The notes under the pieces: generated by a model | What the model was told of the DNA's origin: nothing | What the model saw: the letters and a program-made list of their open reading frames with translations, nothing else | The model's database searches: none | NCBI RefSeq assembly: GCF_001039355.2 | Contig: NW_019775431.1 | Coordinates: 303,278 to 367,277, forward strand | Origin: Lingula anatina | Lineage: Eukaryota > Brachiopoda > Lingulata > Lingulida > Lingulidae | Direction of reading: 5' to 3' | Length of the DNA: 64,000 bases | Made by a program: the position numbers and the translations under genes | In this document: positions 38,101-53,278 of the stretch, piece after piece | Layout of the letters: every line of letters starts with the position of its first letter | Numbering within the stretch: position 1 is the first letter of the stretch

Positions 38101-41100
38101 ATGTTCTTCCTGGTTGGGTGGCCTGGCTGCCCTATGTAGGTTGTTGGTAGAAGTTGTTCAGTATTGAAGTCTCTGAGTGAAGGAAATATTGTGTACTTAT
38201 TTTCTTATATGTACTAGCTATATGATAATGTAGATTGTATGTGTGAACATGCTTACATGCATGTACAAGTGCACACACACACAGGGACGCTTACACGTGT
38301 GCACACACACACAGTGACACACACACATACACACACAAACACACACATGCTGGAGACCTAATAATCTCCACAACCTTTCAGGAGAACTGTTTTATATTGG
38401 CTTTATTTTCATGTGCAGTTAAATATTTTTCTTCAACTAGAATATATGTATGTAGAACTAGTTTCATTTTGTACCTCTTTGAACATATGTTTGTATATAT
38501 CCTTTTGGCAATAAGGAAGGCCTTATCTGAGTAAAGTCTGCCACTCACTCTAAATATACTTGTACAGAGAGCAGTTTATAGCCTCCACTTATATAGAAAG
38601 AATGGTTTATAGCATTATAACCCTCTGAATAGAGACTGTATGGCGTCGTCCACTTCACTGCAAGGGTTCTTGGGGTCTTTATTTTGGCGTTTGTAGCACT
38701 TAAATTCGTGATTATTAAGGAAATGAAATATTGCATACTTGTTCCATTATCGGAAGAATGTAAGATGGTATTCTGCTCAATTTTCAGTTGAATTTACTAT
38801 CTGGTTCTGAAGTATTTCAAGGTACCCCATGCTATATTCATAATCACCAGCTCAGTGGAAGGTCACCTTATATGATGGAGTAAAGCTGTGCTGAGGTGGT
38901 CACCTGCTTGTCTGGTGACTTTCTTATTGCAGTACTAGGTGACTTTATAAAAATTTATAAAAATATAAAAGTCTGGCTCTTGGTTTTAGGTAGCCAAGGG
39001 AATTTGAGCCAAGTGCTAAAATTGAATATTACTTTGGGTACTAATACATTTTACCTGCTGTGCTACTGAACATAAGTTGGAGATTGTAATTGCTTCTACT
39101 CAAAATTATGTTTGGGCTCTAATTTTTAGCTATTTATCTAAACAACAACAATAATAATGTTCAAAAAATAATAGTAACACTAGATTAAGCCCACTTCTTT
39201 ATTTATGTATAATATTTCCACCAGTGTGAACTGACCTCCTGCCCAGAGGGAGATATTTTTGGGGTGTGCATGCAGAACTGCCAGAACATGAATATCGCGT
39301 GAAGAGCTTCATACGTCACGTCAAAGGTGTCAGGTTGAGGGAACACACGGTTTATGGCACATTAGTTACACTGGCAGATGCCTAGGGGTGCAAGTAGAAC
39401 TCTCTCACCTACCTCAAAAAAATAATAATAACATAAAAAAAATAAAGAAATAAAATAAAGAAGTAAAGAAAATAATAATAAAATAAAATGAAAAAAAAAA
39501 TTGTAATGATAATTATGCTCGACTCATTGTGGCATTAGTAAGTTCTTTCTAAATTCTAAACAAATTCAGTTTTTGTAAGCAAATTTGCCAAATGCTATAC
39601 TTTTTTCACGTGATTTGTCATAAATTCAGCACAAAATAATGGTTTGGGTTAAGTTATTTGATAATTTCCTTAGATATTAATTTTTTACTGTGTGTTGAGG
39701 TCAGTGATGATGATAATGAAGAGGGTTTTACAGTTCACCACCATCAGTGAATTAGTGCTTGATACCAGTGAATATTTTTTTGTATACAAACTATACATAG
39801 ACTGTTAAACTGTGTGGCTTTGTGATTCATTACTGGAACTCCTATTTTAAAATCACACACAGACACATGCATATATCTAAGTCACCAAATAGGTGAAGCC
39901 AGCGTAAAGAAATGTAATTTATGCATAGGTTGGTTGAAGAAAAAAAAAAAAACGGAGAAAGAAAGAGTGAGAGGAAATGATCTCATCTTTTTATGCATGG
40001 GCTTGCACAGGAAAAACTGAATTAAACAAGACTAATTTGTCAAAAGAAGTTTCAGGATTTTAATCCCCTTCCCATGGATTTTTGATCAACTCTTTTAGAA
40101 TATGTGACAATTTTAAGTCATACTCCAGGAGAGAGTTGAGGTTAATAGGTTTTGAGATGTCTTCAAGTTTTTTCACGCCTTTTTCCATGGGTGTGCCGAC
40201 AAATTTTCTTGCAAATTCCATAGAAAATGTAGAGAAAAAGAGGAGAAATAGTTGGGTTGCCATACCTTTGGGGTCCTTTTACAATTTTTCCCAACTGTAA
40301 CATGTTGTTTTCTGTGTTGACAGTTTTGCAACTATTTTTTCTATCAAATTACATCTAGGAAGTCAAGGTTAAAGTTGAATTACATATTATCTTTCCCTTC
40401 TCTATATAGATATGAAAAGATGAAAAATTTTTACATTGAGGGTGGGGGGAAGAAAGATATTGAAAAGTGCCTCTTTTAATAGTCAAGGTAGGAGGTTAAT
40501 GTCTGCTAACGGTGAATTCATGTGTAGTTTACCATACAGGTTACTGAAGAAGATATTGGTTTTCATGAGATTATTTATAGCAGCTTGAACTTCAAGGGTA
40601 ACTGGTTTGTCTTGGGTCAGTCTACAGTACATAGCTTTCACTCTACAGAGTTCACTGTGTTTTCTTTTTTACCATAATTTCTTACCTGTAAACACACTCA
40701 TGGAAAAAGATTGCAGGAAAGAACAAAGCAGTGCAGATTTTAAAATTGTGTAAACTTGATGATTAACTTGAAACAGTTTTGGACAGCGACTTAAGTTGAT
40801 GTGAAAAAGATGTATGAGAAAATTTGCAAGGAAAATGGAGAAACTTACAAACTTGAATTTAAAGTTGTTGGTCGAATGTAAGGTGTCAATGAGTCTGATA
40901 TGAGATGTTCTCCCTGTTACAGAGGGTTTCAGATGTTTATGACTACAGTTCTTTTGTGAGTAGCACCAGAATCCAATATCTACTATAAGGATATACTGTG
41001 ACAGAATTTGGTCCAAGGATATCCCGGGACAAACAATATTAGGTCAAAGGATATACCTCGAAAGAATTAGATCAAGGGATATACCAGGATAGATGTTAAG

Positions 41101-44100
41101 TTACTTGATTAAGTGCTTATCTGGTTCTTCAGAATCATCCCTGAGATTGTTGGTTTCTGATGAACAAGACAGGATTATGTCTGAACAATTACTGATTTGT
41201 TGGATGAACACTTCAAAACAAAGAATCAAACTAATTGATCTTAGGATGTGAATTGCCTAATAACAGTGACTTAGGAGACAGTAACTGTTGTCTATATTCA
41301 GTTCAAATCTAAGTAATGGTAACTGTATTAGGTCTAGAGGATCTATAGTCTTTGGAGGTTTCCAATACTATTTCTTGGAACATATTTTTGAACCTATGGT
41401 TGATATATAATCACAGTGTCACCATGGCTCTACGGTTCCTGGCACAGCAGAGTGGAGTGGCCTTCTTCACAATACCTGAGTCTGTCAAGCTGAGTGTGGA
41501 GGTAATTTGGAGAAAGAAATGGAAATTGCTTTTTGAGTATGGCATGATGTTATCCTGATGATATGATGCTCTGAGAGGTCTTAGTGTATGTGTTTGGGCA
41601 TGCATGCACATATATGCATACATGTGTGTTTGTACATGAATTTGTGTGTATTGGTACATGTACATATGCGGGTGCATATTTACACAGTTGGATAAGGGTA
41701 TATATACTTATGACCAATAAAAATCTGCCCCTCCCCCCACCCCACCCTTGCCCTCTTCCAACCACCACTTCCTCAAGCAACAGCTTAAAAAATAATAATA
41801 ACCGTGGTTTTCCACTCCCTGACTGATGTTCTGATTGTCAGCCATTTTGTACTCAGTGATCATTCATGAAATTTCTCTTTCTGTTCTTTGTAGTCTAAAC
41901 CCAAGCTGGTGGACCCTGTTGACTACGAGACATTTTTGGTGAAGAGTAAGACGGTGATTCACAATGATCCTCTACGGGTCATGCTACTGTTTCCCCAAGA
42001 CGATGTCTGTGTGAGTGGAATAATTATGTTGTAAAATTAAAGGCAATTAATTAATTAATGCATTAAGCTGACAGAGGTGAATTGATTAAGTTTCCCAAAA
42101 AGTATTTAAAAGTGTTTGATAAGTTATGAAAAACACAGTTGTCTTCTCATCAGATTTTTTTATAACTTTAGAGCATTAATTGTGAAAAAAATCCTCAGAT
42201 GGAATAAGAAAGCGCTGTAAATTTTCATGCAATTTGAATGAGAAAATTTAATCAGCAGTCCGAATTTTTAAATCATTGGTATATTAAGTCAAGAATCTTT
42301 TAGCATATGCCTCATTGAGTGCTCTTCTTTCTGATTCAGCAAAAGACATTGGGACGGGAATTTCGCACAGTGTGCTGCAGTGTCCCAAAGTTGGCCCAGA
42401 AAGAAGCCTCGAGTTTGCTGGTTCGGGAGTGCATCAAAGGATACACTAGCAAGTGGAATGTGGTAGAATACAAGTATAGCAAATACTCTGGTGGCCATCA
42501 ACATTTACCAAAGTAAGCATCTGTGTATGTATGTGCGTATGACAGACAGAGAGAAAGAGGTAGGAGAGAGAGAGAGAGAGAGGAGAGGTGGGGGGGGGGG
42601 GGGAGGCAACATATAAAACAGACCCAAATGCACAGTGGCATTAATTCATGAAAATTTTGAGAATCAGCCTGAAAGGTTTGTCATTCATCTAATTTTAAAA
42701 AACAAAATCCAGCTCTTTTAAGCACCAATGATAGACAATAGTAACTTAAATAATGAGGATGTTTTTTCAGGTACCAAAAGACCCCAGATTCTCTACTAGA
42801 ACATGTCTATGAGATAGATATAGAGGATGATAAGGATGAGGTAAATATTACTGATTCGTGTCTAATTATTTATAGTTCCTGTTTCTCCATTATGAAAAAC
42901 GGGAGAAAAATCCCCTTCCTTTTAGTCTTTTTACTGTTATTTGTCTTTAATGGTAATGATGTCATTTTGTCGTTTTGTGAAGTCTTGTGCATTGAGTATA
43001 ATCTTTTAAGCATTTACAAAATTTATTTCTTGTCATTGCACACATGTGGACAGATGCTAAAGCATGCATTCTTATGGTAATTTGTAATTGAAAAGGACAT
43101 AAATGTGAAGAAAAGGGTTTATTTGAGGCCCTGTGCAGTTTTTTAAATACCTGCCACCCATCACTATTTTAATTTCCAAATTTCAAAATACTTTTAAATA
43201 CGTTTTACTACTTTTCTTTGGCTTGTGGAAACATATGAAGGTTTGAATCATGAATTTAGTGCATTTTCATTTCTATATAAAATTGAAAATAATGTTGTTT
43301 TGAGAAGGGATTAATAATTCACCTCATAAAAAGATGAAACATACCTTAAAGAACATGAATATAAATTGCTCTAAAGTAAATTGGGAACTTCTTTGACTAT
43401 CTGGACAGACAACAAAATGGCGTGAACTGCTCCATTGAATTTTAAGCCAGCAGCAATGCGAGTATATTGAGTTTCTTTTTAATGAGAAATTAGCATCAAC
43501 TGGTTGAAATACAGCACTTTTATTTATAAAGTGGTATGGAATGTACATGGGGAACAGCTGGGGGGAAGGTGTCAAACTTTTTTGTATCTTGTTTTTTAAA
43601 TGAGTAAGTAGACTACTTATGAGTACATGAAAATCCACGTTATCAAACAGTTGATGTATATTTGTGTTTAGAAATATAAAAGTAATTAATTATTGAAGGA
43701 TAAAGTGTTATAGCCATGATACAGAATAAATTGCACTTGCGTACAATTTATTTAAGAATATTTACATTCTTTTCTTTATAGGAATGAAACAACTATGACT
43801 TAATTGAGGTTGTAAGGTATGGATAATGGCCACTGAGGTACATTGCATCAGTATTAAGTGTTGTTATATATCATTTGCTAAAACTCCAACTTTAATAAGA
43901 ATTTTTGTTCTGCTTTTCTTCCTTTCAGGAAGGAACTTTAACCAGAAATGTTCTCCAGACCATAACAAAGCAAGGCTGGTTGTATAAAGGACCAGACAGT
44001 GCACATGAGTCCACAAGTATTATCAGTTTTACCAGGGTGAGTATATGTACATCTTACACCCGAGTTTCTAGAAGCATTATCAGTTTTACCAGGGTGAGTG

Positions 44101-45048
44101 TCAGGATTAAGACTTTGATATAGTGGCCAGTTACATGTATTAAATTCTATTCATTTCTCGTCTGGTTCAAAGATTACCATGACCTTGTACAATATAATAT
44201 AAAAATGCAATTGGTACATCACCATTCTGTTATTGGTATTTACATGACCAATATGTAAAATAACATAGATCTCTTCATGTAATGTACTTGTTAAAGGACC
44301 ATCTCAGATAGTGCTGACTTGCCTACAATTTTTAGTTTATATTTGATTAGAATAATCTTTTTTCTTAGAACATTTAATCATTGTTTAACATGTGCCTACT
44401 GGTCTGTCAACAGTCAAAAATAAGTATTTTTCTTTATGATTAAGAAAATGGTGAATTTTTGTATCCACATGAATTATCTATTTTCTGTACTCGTAGATCT
44501 ACAGAAATCTAATTGATAATTTTTTTTTTTTTTTGGCCAGGCTTTCAAAAGAAGATACTTTTACCTCAAGCAGCAGGTGGACACCACCTATATCCTGGAG
44601 TTTCACAAAGATGACAAGAAACTCGACGCCAAGGGAGCCATTTTTCTGGACTCGGCCACTGATGTGAAAAAGGTGCAGTTGTGTTCAGAATAAGATTTCT
44701 TATAGCCAAGATACACCATGTCCAGGACTGTTTAAAATATGACGATAAATAAATATATAAAAAAATTTCAAATTTTAAGTTTTTAACTCCACGAGTGAAA
44801 TTTTTCAGTTTCCATCTCTGTAATGAGTCTGAGTGACTTTAAAACTAAATTCCCCATGCATTTATGGATTGTACTGCTGTGAACAGTTTGGGAAATATGT
44901 TATGATACCTTGGAGAATGTCATTATAGGATAAGGACTGAAAATTCCAAGAAATGTTTTGCTGTGTAAAGTTCTGACAAACATTTACTAGTATAAGACAC
45001 AAATATTGCATGTGCACACAGGCATGTGCGTGCCCACACACTCACTCA

Positions 45049-45103
<55 letters not shown>

Positions 45104-48100
45104 TAAAAACAATTTTATCTTTAATCCATTCCATTCCAGAGCTCCAAGAAAGGGAGGTTCAACTTCGAGGTTCACATGCAGGACCACCAGTCGTACCTGT
45201 TTGCCGCAGAGACGGAACAGGACATGGAGGATTGGATTAAGACGCTACGGAAAGTCATCGAAAGCCAGGAAACTGGCAGCATCCATAGTATATCCTCAGA
45301 AAAATATAGAGGTATTATGCGGTTTAATGTATTTGTAATAGACCTTTTGGCTAACTGAAGTTTATGAATATGATTATCATTTCCAAGTTTATGCTTGTTC
45401 AGTGGATGAATTAGTACAAAATTTATAAAGTATAATTTTTAGTTAGTGCTTGTAGTGATTGACATAAATTACATTTAAATTGACATGGCAGTCAAGCATT
45501 TTGAAAAAAGATATTTTTTCCCTTAAACCCATCTTCTTCATTTATTAATTTCATTATTTTCTTGGGGATTTATTTAGTCATCATAGTTGATAGTGGAATC
45601 AGAGTCAAAACATACATTTAAGTTTTTTTTATCAAGAAGGTTTTTACCAATATTTTTTAGCCTCTGGGGAAGCTCTTAATAAGCCAGAAAATATCCATAT
45701 TATTATATATATATTTTGTGCTTTTTCAGATGAGATTCTGAGCCCTGGGAGAGGGGGTGACAGTTACAAGGACAGCTTGGAGAACAGCATGCATCCTGAA
45801 CTGGTCAAGGTACATATGACATCATGTTTTCAACTGCAGTGTTTCAGTATATTGTGAATATGTTTTTTCTAGGCATATGTTGGCATTTAAACCTCATTCA
45901 GGTATGGAATGCAAAGGTGATTCAATTTTACTGTTGGGATAAATTTGTATAAAATTGAATTTTGTTAATTTGGTGAATGATTTATTTCATTTTCACACAA
46001 CTGAAGTTTTACAAGCAATTTGTATATACACTTCAATAGTTTTTTAATCAACATGTTCAATAAATGTTACAAATTAAAAAGAAAAAGTGGAATGTAATAA
46101 AGATAATAATAATTCCCTTCCAGTATGCCAAAGAGACGGATGGACAGTTAGCACAGGCAAGGAAGGAGAACAGACAGAAAATGTTCCTTATCTACCCAGA
46201 GCTACAGGTAAGTAAGAAGACAAAAAAGGTTTTCCCTAATGGAAATTTGCTATACAGTCCTATAGGACTACTTATAGGAAATTGGCCCCAAATTCTATAG
46301 AGTCCTATAGGACCCTTATTATAGGAAAATTCTGTAATGGTTGGAGAAAATTTAAGAGAAAGTTAATAAAGAATTAATACATGCAAAGTATATGCCAGAA
46401 ATTTGGATGAGGTTTTCTAATGATAGATTATAGATACAAAGAAATCGTTTTCTCTTAAAAAGACAATCCTCCATGTTTCAGAGGGGTCCGTACTTTGATG
46501 ACGTAGGGGACACAGTGAATGCTGATGTCTACAAGGAGCAGTTTGGCACCAGGATTGTGGTCAGGTTTAAGGAATTCAAACTCAAGCTACGGGCAAATGT
46601 GGCTGAAGAAGGGCCAGACCATATAGCTAATGTTAGTCATACATGCACATTTTGGAGTGTTTTGTTTTTATGTACAGACACAGATGTGTCTGTACATATT
46701 GCCATCACCTGCGTCTGTCGTCGCCGTCGCCGTCGCCGTCGCCGATCATGTCGCCGTCGCCGTCGCCGTGCACTTTCAGCGTTAACACCATAAGTGGAAG
46801 ACAGTTTTACTTTTTGGCTTTATATTTACAGAGCTGACTAATATTCATAAAACGCAGGTCAAGTTCGAAAATCAGCATGATCAGGCCATTATTGTAGAAT
46901 TTATGCTGTTTTTTCACTTTTTAGCATATATGCAACACTGTTAACACATTTCAAGGAAAACCGATAGGCCTGTTGTCATGAAACTCACAGGAGTAATTAG
47001 TCTTACTAAAACGCAGATCAAGTTCGAAAATCGGCATGATCGGGCCACTATTTTNTGTTTGTTTTTGATGATAATTGCAATAATAATAATAATTGTAAAT
47101 AATGGATTAGTATGAATAAAGCTACTATGGCTAATAATCTCGTGTATTTAAAATATCAATTAAATGTGGTTATGTTCTTTGTTTTTGGGTTACGCTGTGT
47201 AATACGAAAGGAGAAAGATTAAGAGACATAAAACTGTCATTATGTAGGCAATTCTTTAAGATGATTAATTGTAAAAATTCCTAATGAATATAACTTGCAT
47301 TTCATAGCCTGAACCATTCTTCATCACTCTGGCTCTTTATGATGCAAAGGAAGGAAAGAAGATCTCAGAAGACTTTCACATTGATCCAAACGACCGCCTA
47401 GTGCGACGTATGATCCCGGATGAAGTGCTTCACAGCAGTGACAGACTAAACTCAGTGAATGGAAGAAGTACAGAGCCAGAATTAAATGGAGTTTCTAAAG
47501 ACTGGGTTAAATATCCAGGGCAGGTAAGAATTTTATGAAAGACCAAGGTTTGGGCTTTTCTTGTTTTGATGTGTCGCCATCTATGTTAATGATTGTGGTA
47601 TTGTCTGCCAAATTAGAGAATTCAATTTTAATGAGAAATTGTGATCATTTATTGAGATATAGAAATGAATGAAGAAAGAATCAATTTTAAAGGTATAGAA
47701 ACATAACATTTATATAAAAATGGAAATTTTAAATCAAGTTGAAACTACCTAATTTTAGGGCATCTTCTCTGTGATGAACCCCCATCATGAAATCTACCTG
47801 GTTGCAAGGATAGAGAAAGTTTTACAGGGAGGTGTAGTTACCTGCGCTGAGCCATACATAAAAGGTCCTGATGCCAAGAACGCTGCCAAAGTTCACAAGC
47901 AGATGAGACTATGTTGCTCTCGCTTAGGACATTATAGAATGCCATTTGGATGGGCTGCAAGGTAGGTGTGATTTAACACCCCCTGTACTTGGTTGGGGAT
48001 TTTGGAGTGGTTTTCTGCAAGGACATGTCACAGAATGCCATCATTGTGTTTGTAAAGAACTCCTGAAATCTCAAGAATAAAGTATTTTTTTCTTCAATCA

Positions 48101-51100
48101 ACCTGCAATTACCTCCAGTATTTGGATGTCTAACAGTGAAATTCTTCTCTATCCTGAAACCTCATTTTCTTCAGCAGAGTGTGAAATTTGGTAATAGGTA
48201 CACTGTATGTAATGTTTTGTGTGCAAGTTTGGCTGATTGAGACTTAGAGAGAGAGAAAATAGCAGTAATTATTTATTTAGCCAATAAATTATGTAATATA
48301 TACAATATTGGGAATAAACAACAGCAGTTTTGGTGGTGGAAGTAGTATTTGGTTTAATTGAGTTAAAGATTAATAGCATCCCATATAAAAAGGATAAAAA
48401 AGGAATTTTTCTGTGTTGCAAATTATTATTATTATTTGTCTCTTTCAGACCAGTGTTCAAACCATTTACTTCTGATTTAGAGCCAGACACAGACATCACA
48501 GTGTACAGACAAGAACCTAATAGACTGACTGAAGAAGACCTCATCAAACACCTGCAGGATATGAGAAGGTGAAAAGAAAAAAAGAATAAAAAAATTAAAA
48601 ATAACGTGAAGATAAATTAAAGTATCAAAGAATCAAATTTTTTATAACATATAATGTTTCACAGTTGAATGTTTTTGCCACTGACAATGAGACATCTTGA
48701 CATAATGTTAGTACGTAATTACCGCAATTGTCCTCTTCAGGCCAGAGAAACAGAGCAAGTGGCAGGTAATCCCTGCTGACTTCATGGTGATCCTGGCCAA
48801 GTATAAGCAAGCCATTAAAAGTAAGTTGATCTCAGTTGCAATAATAGATGATTCATATGAGAGCTACAGCTATTACTGCTCCCAATTCGCTATTAAGAAG
48901 ACACCTTGACCAGGGAATGAAGCTTCAGGTGTCATGGTGCTATCCGTGCCAGTATAATCATAAAACAAGGAATCTGTTTCATGATGAGTACATTTACTGA
49001 CTGGTTAATATTAAAATTTAAATGTCACATCAATACAGTGCAGGATTGTGGCAGTATGTGTTGTTTCATTTTAACCTGAAACAATCTGTCACTTAATCAT
49101 GAACAAGGAAATTGTTAAGAATTTTCATATTTTCTTTAGCTAAAATTATTTAAAATTGTCCAAAAAATGGTCTCTCTTGAATGCACATAGAAATTTTATA
49201 CAATATAACACTATTACATATTAGATATGTATTATATAAGTTATAAATTGTTTCAATTTCAGACACTGTGACGTCAGGGATAATTCCTGTCAAACCCTTC
49301 CCCGACCCCCCAGAACAGCCGCCAACATTAGAGATAGAGGAATTTCTGCCTGATGATGGGCGCTACACATGGCCCCACACAGCATACACTAACCATTTGT
49401 ATGTGTATCCAAAGATGCTCAAATATGACAGCCAAAAAGCTTTCACTAAGGTAAAATATTTCTAAATTCAATGCTTTAAGAATAGTTAGTAAATAAGGAA
49501 AAAAGGGAGAAATTTTGTTAGTTTGCACGCAAAACATAAGTGCTTTTGATCCATGGATTTATTGTAGTTATGAATTGATAAGTTTTTGATGGAAATCTGA
49601 CATTTTGACACTGCTTTACTCTCTTAAATAATTTATTATCCTATGTTAAAAGCCAGCTAGATGTCATTTAATCTTCTAGAACAAACCAGCACCGAAAAGA
49701 AAATTTATGTTCCTGAGAGAGATATTAAAGTTATAATTGGATCATTTTAAAAAGGATGTTCAGTTTCATTTGTTTTTCTACATTCTAGGCCAGAAATATC
49801 GCCTGTTGCATAGAAATCAAAGATTCAGATGAAGAGGGTGCTGTGCCATTACAAATCATCCGAGGTCGCCCTGGAGTGGCAGTGTTCACCACGGTGGCAA
49901 GTGCTGCCGTGGTGCATCACCAGACCTCGCCTGAGTTTTATGAAGAGGTGCGTACAAATGATTTTAGATTTCTCTAATTCTGTGTATTTTTTATAGTGGA
50001 ATGATTTCTAATACTTGTGGAAAATTCTCAATTTTTCTGCAGTTTTCTTCATGAATATATATAAATGTAATAGAGCTATTGCATTCATTGTGCACAATTT
50101 TCACAAAAATAAAGATATTGCAGAAGGAATTTCTAGCTTCAGATTGTCATTAAGTTCTTGAAAATGTGAAGTAATAGACATAATTGTAATTTGTTTGATA
50201 TTTTTAGCAGTTTTTCTTTTCCAAAATGTTAGTCAGTGTCAAAATAATTTTCCATGCCTCATGTTCTTCACTTATTTATTGATCATATACTGTATTTCTC
50301 TCATCCTACAGGTGAAGGTCTCACTACCCACTCAGCTCAATGACAAGCACCACCTGTTGTTCACATTTTACCACGTCGCCTGTGAGTCGTCCACTAAGAT
50401 GCCTTCGAAAAGCACCAGTAATAAAAAGAAACATGATGTAGAGTACACTATTGGTTATGCATGGATGCCAATTAGTAGACTGGGCAGGTGAGAATAGGAT
50501 TTTTTTGTCTAAATTTTATTTTGAATTTACTTATGAGTAACATTTGGAAGAAAAATATCCAAACTTGATTAAAGACTAATGTTCTTGAATATAAGCAACA
50601 TAATAAGAGTATAGGTGCTTGAAAAAGGCCAATTGCTTTTGGCAATTATACTGTTAAATTTATAGTGATAAGCTCATCAGTTGGCAGTAAGATGTAGCAA
50701 ATGGTGTAGTTTTTCCAGAAATCAATAGATATATTTTTTTTCAAAATAATTGAAGATTTACAGAAGTGAAAACAACAGAGTTGGGATTTTGTTGTATTTC
50801 TCCACTTGAAGATGTGATTCACAGAGGTAGAGAGTGGAGTCAACAAAATGAACTTGCCCGATTCCCTTTCTACCACCACCATCAGGTATTTGGTGTCCTT
50901 CCTGCTGCCGAGTTGTTCCAATTAAATCTCTTGTTGTATTCCAGAGTTTTGGTAGGGGAGCAGATGTTACCCCTTGCTGTGAACCTTCCCCCTGGTTACC
51001 TAAGTCATGAGGTGTTAGGTCTGGGAAAAGGGGTAAGTTTGATTGGATAATATCAACTGGATAACAACCAATCAAAAGTCACATTTTGACTGGAAATATA

Positions 51101-52862
51101 TATTTTTTGGGGGGGAGGGGGGTTAGATTTTGTATCTGCACTCATTCCTTATCAGTGTAATTTTGTATACTTTTATGAATAAATTGTTTAAGGATAAAGA
51201 TTTGCAAGCGGCTTCAAGCCCTAAATTTATCTCCTCTGTACAGATGTCAGCAAGTACGTTTGGGATCGAGTAAACCATTAACCAGCATTCACACTGCACA
51301 CGTGTGCTGAAAGTACTTTGGATTTGGTACATGTACTGCCATGCCCATCCACTGGACACAATTTACATTACTGCTTCTCTTCAAAATAATATTAGAATTT
51401 TTGTTTCTGTCAACGTTTGTGAAGTTAAAAAAAAGTGCTGAGTCATCCATCCTTACATTCCAGAGTGCAGGTCCAGACATCAAATGGGTGGACAGTGGAA
51501 AACATCTGTTTAAAGTTGATCTGCGTCTTGTCTCCACTATTTATACAAAGGTTAGGTTTTTATTCTTTGTTTAGGAAATGATTTTATTGTAAGCCTGTTA
51601 CTAGTTAACCTCATAATTTTATAAACCTCTCTTGGATTAGATTGTATTTTTGTCTTCATAGGTTTAATTTTTTTAATTTTTTTTGAAAATTTTCTTCCAA
51701 ACATATTGACATTTTAGCATTAGGTAAGTTTTGTATTATTTTTAAATTTAATTGGCTATTTTAAATGAATTTTTCTGTTATTTCTGTTCACAGGATCAGC
51801 ACCTTCACAACTTCTTCCACCACTGTCAGAAAGTTGAGGAGTCCAAGTCCCTAGCAACAGACATGGATACAGTCAACAAGCTCAAGGTATGTACTCCATT
51901 TGCCATCTCACGTAAAGTCCACTGCCTTTTACGTGAGATGGCAAATGGACTTTATCACATTTGACTTGTCATGAAAAAGAAAAGAAATTTATTATATTTA
52001 CTTTGCCATGAACTTCTAGGGGAAAAATGCTTTGAACCCTTTGAAAAATTTATGGTTTGTACACCATGGCCACTGTCACAAAATAGAGTGGTGTGCACTC
52101 CATGTGCATTTGCGTAAAAATGTTTTGGCATGCATTTTGGTTGATTGGTAAACTTAATACTCTATTAGAGATTTTGTAGAAGAATGTGAATTTCTTAATT
52201 TAAAAGTAACTTATTGTAATTCTGTTGATGATACTTAGTTCTGTAGTTGCTAGTCAGAAGAAAGGACTGAAATGTTAAAAAGCATGTTTATAAAGATTAA
52301 TTTGATGATTAAATTGATACAGTTTTATGCGAACAACTGTGCTTACCAATTAGTTGAAAATTTTGCAATTTTGTTGATTATAGTATATCAGGCATGTAAT
52401 GCAGAATTTAATTTGTTTATTAAGATGATGATTTTATTTTTCTCCTATAATTATTTAATGTAGAATATTTTTTCTTCTAAACTAATATAGAAATTCTAAC
52501 TTGTAGTCAAATGTTGATGCAGTTTGATATCTTGGTAGAAATTTTGCAGCTTTTGCAGTAGTATTCTTTCTAAAATGGCATTTCACATCATGTTCTTGTA
52601 GAACCAGCTTACTTGGTAGAGGTTTTATGTTTTTACATCAGTACTAACAAGAAGATTTGAAGATTTATTCTATGCATCTCCAGAAGAGATGGAAAAAAAT
52701 TTGGCCCCTGAATTTCTTGCCACACTGTTGATATTTTTCTAACACTTAACAGAAATTGCTCACTCATTTCAGATAAATTTTGTACATATTTTACCTAAGC
52801 CAAGAAAAGTTTTACATTAGCCAAGAAAATTTAGTATTTTACCAAAGGAGTGACAAAAAATG

Positions 52863-52930
<68 letters not shown>

Positions 52931-53231
52931 CGTTTTCTTTAGCCAAAAGAAATTGTTCAAAGAATATGATGGACCTTAAATATGCTTGTTTAATCTACCT
53001 TGGAATCCTTATGCCAAGTGCATGTACACATGTAATACTAATATGGGTGTACCTGTAGATATGCATTTATATACTGTGCACCTGGGTAAGGTTACAAGCT
53101 TATCATAGGGTAGTTGATAACAAGTGGGAACAGGTTTACCTGCTTTATTTCTCTTTTAAATGCACAGGCAAACCTAGCAGACAAAAATGTTTTGATAAGC
53201 ACGCAAGCACGTGGGCACACACGCAAGCGCA

Positions 53232-53278
<47 letters not shown>

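Larger units (their letters stand above)
34808..41423 (+). other. DOCK intron 1, segment 34.8-41.4 kb
   Basis: No gene seen. GT run at 35089-35126, CA-rich stretches at 37950-38004 and 38274-38350, a run of T at 36320-36334, and AT-rich unique sequence with no recognisable coding exon. Confidence 0.6.

Noticed and set aside
46473-46793. ORF running from exon 10 into a poly-Arg stretch
   Set aside because: It is exon 10 read through its donor into the CGCCGT hexamer repeat of a dispersed element; not a protein end.
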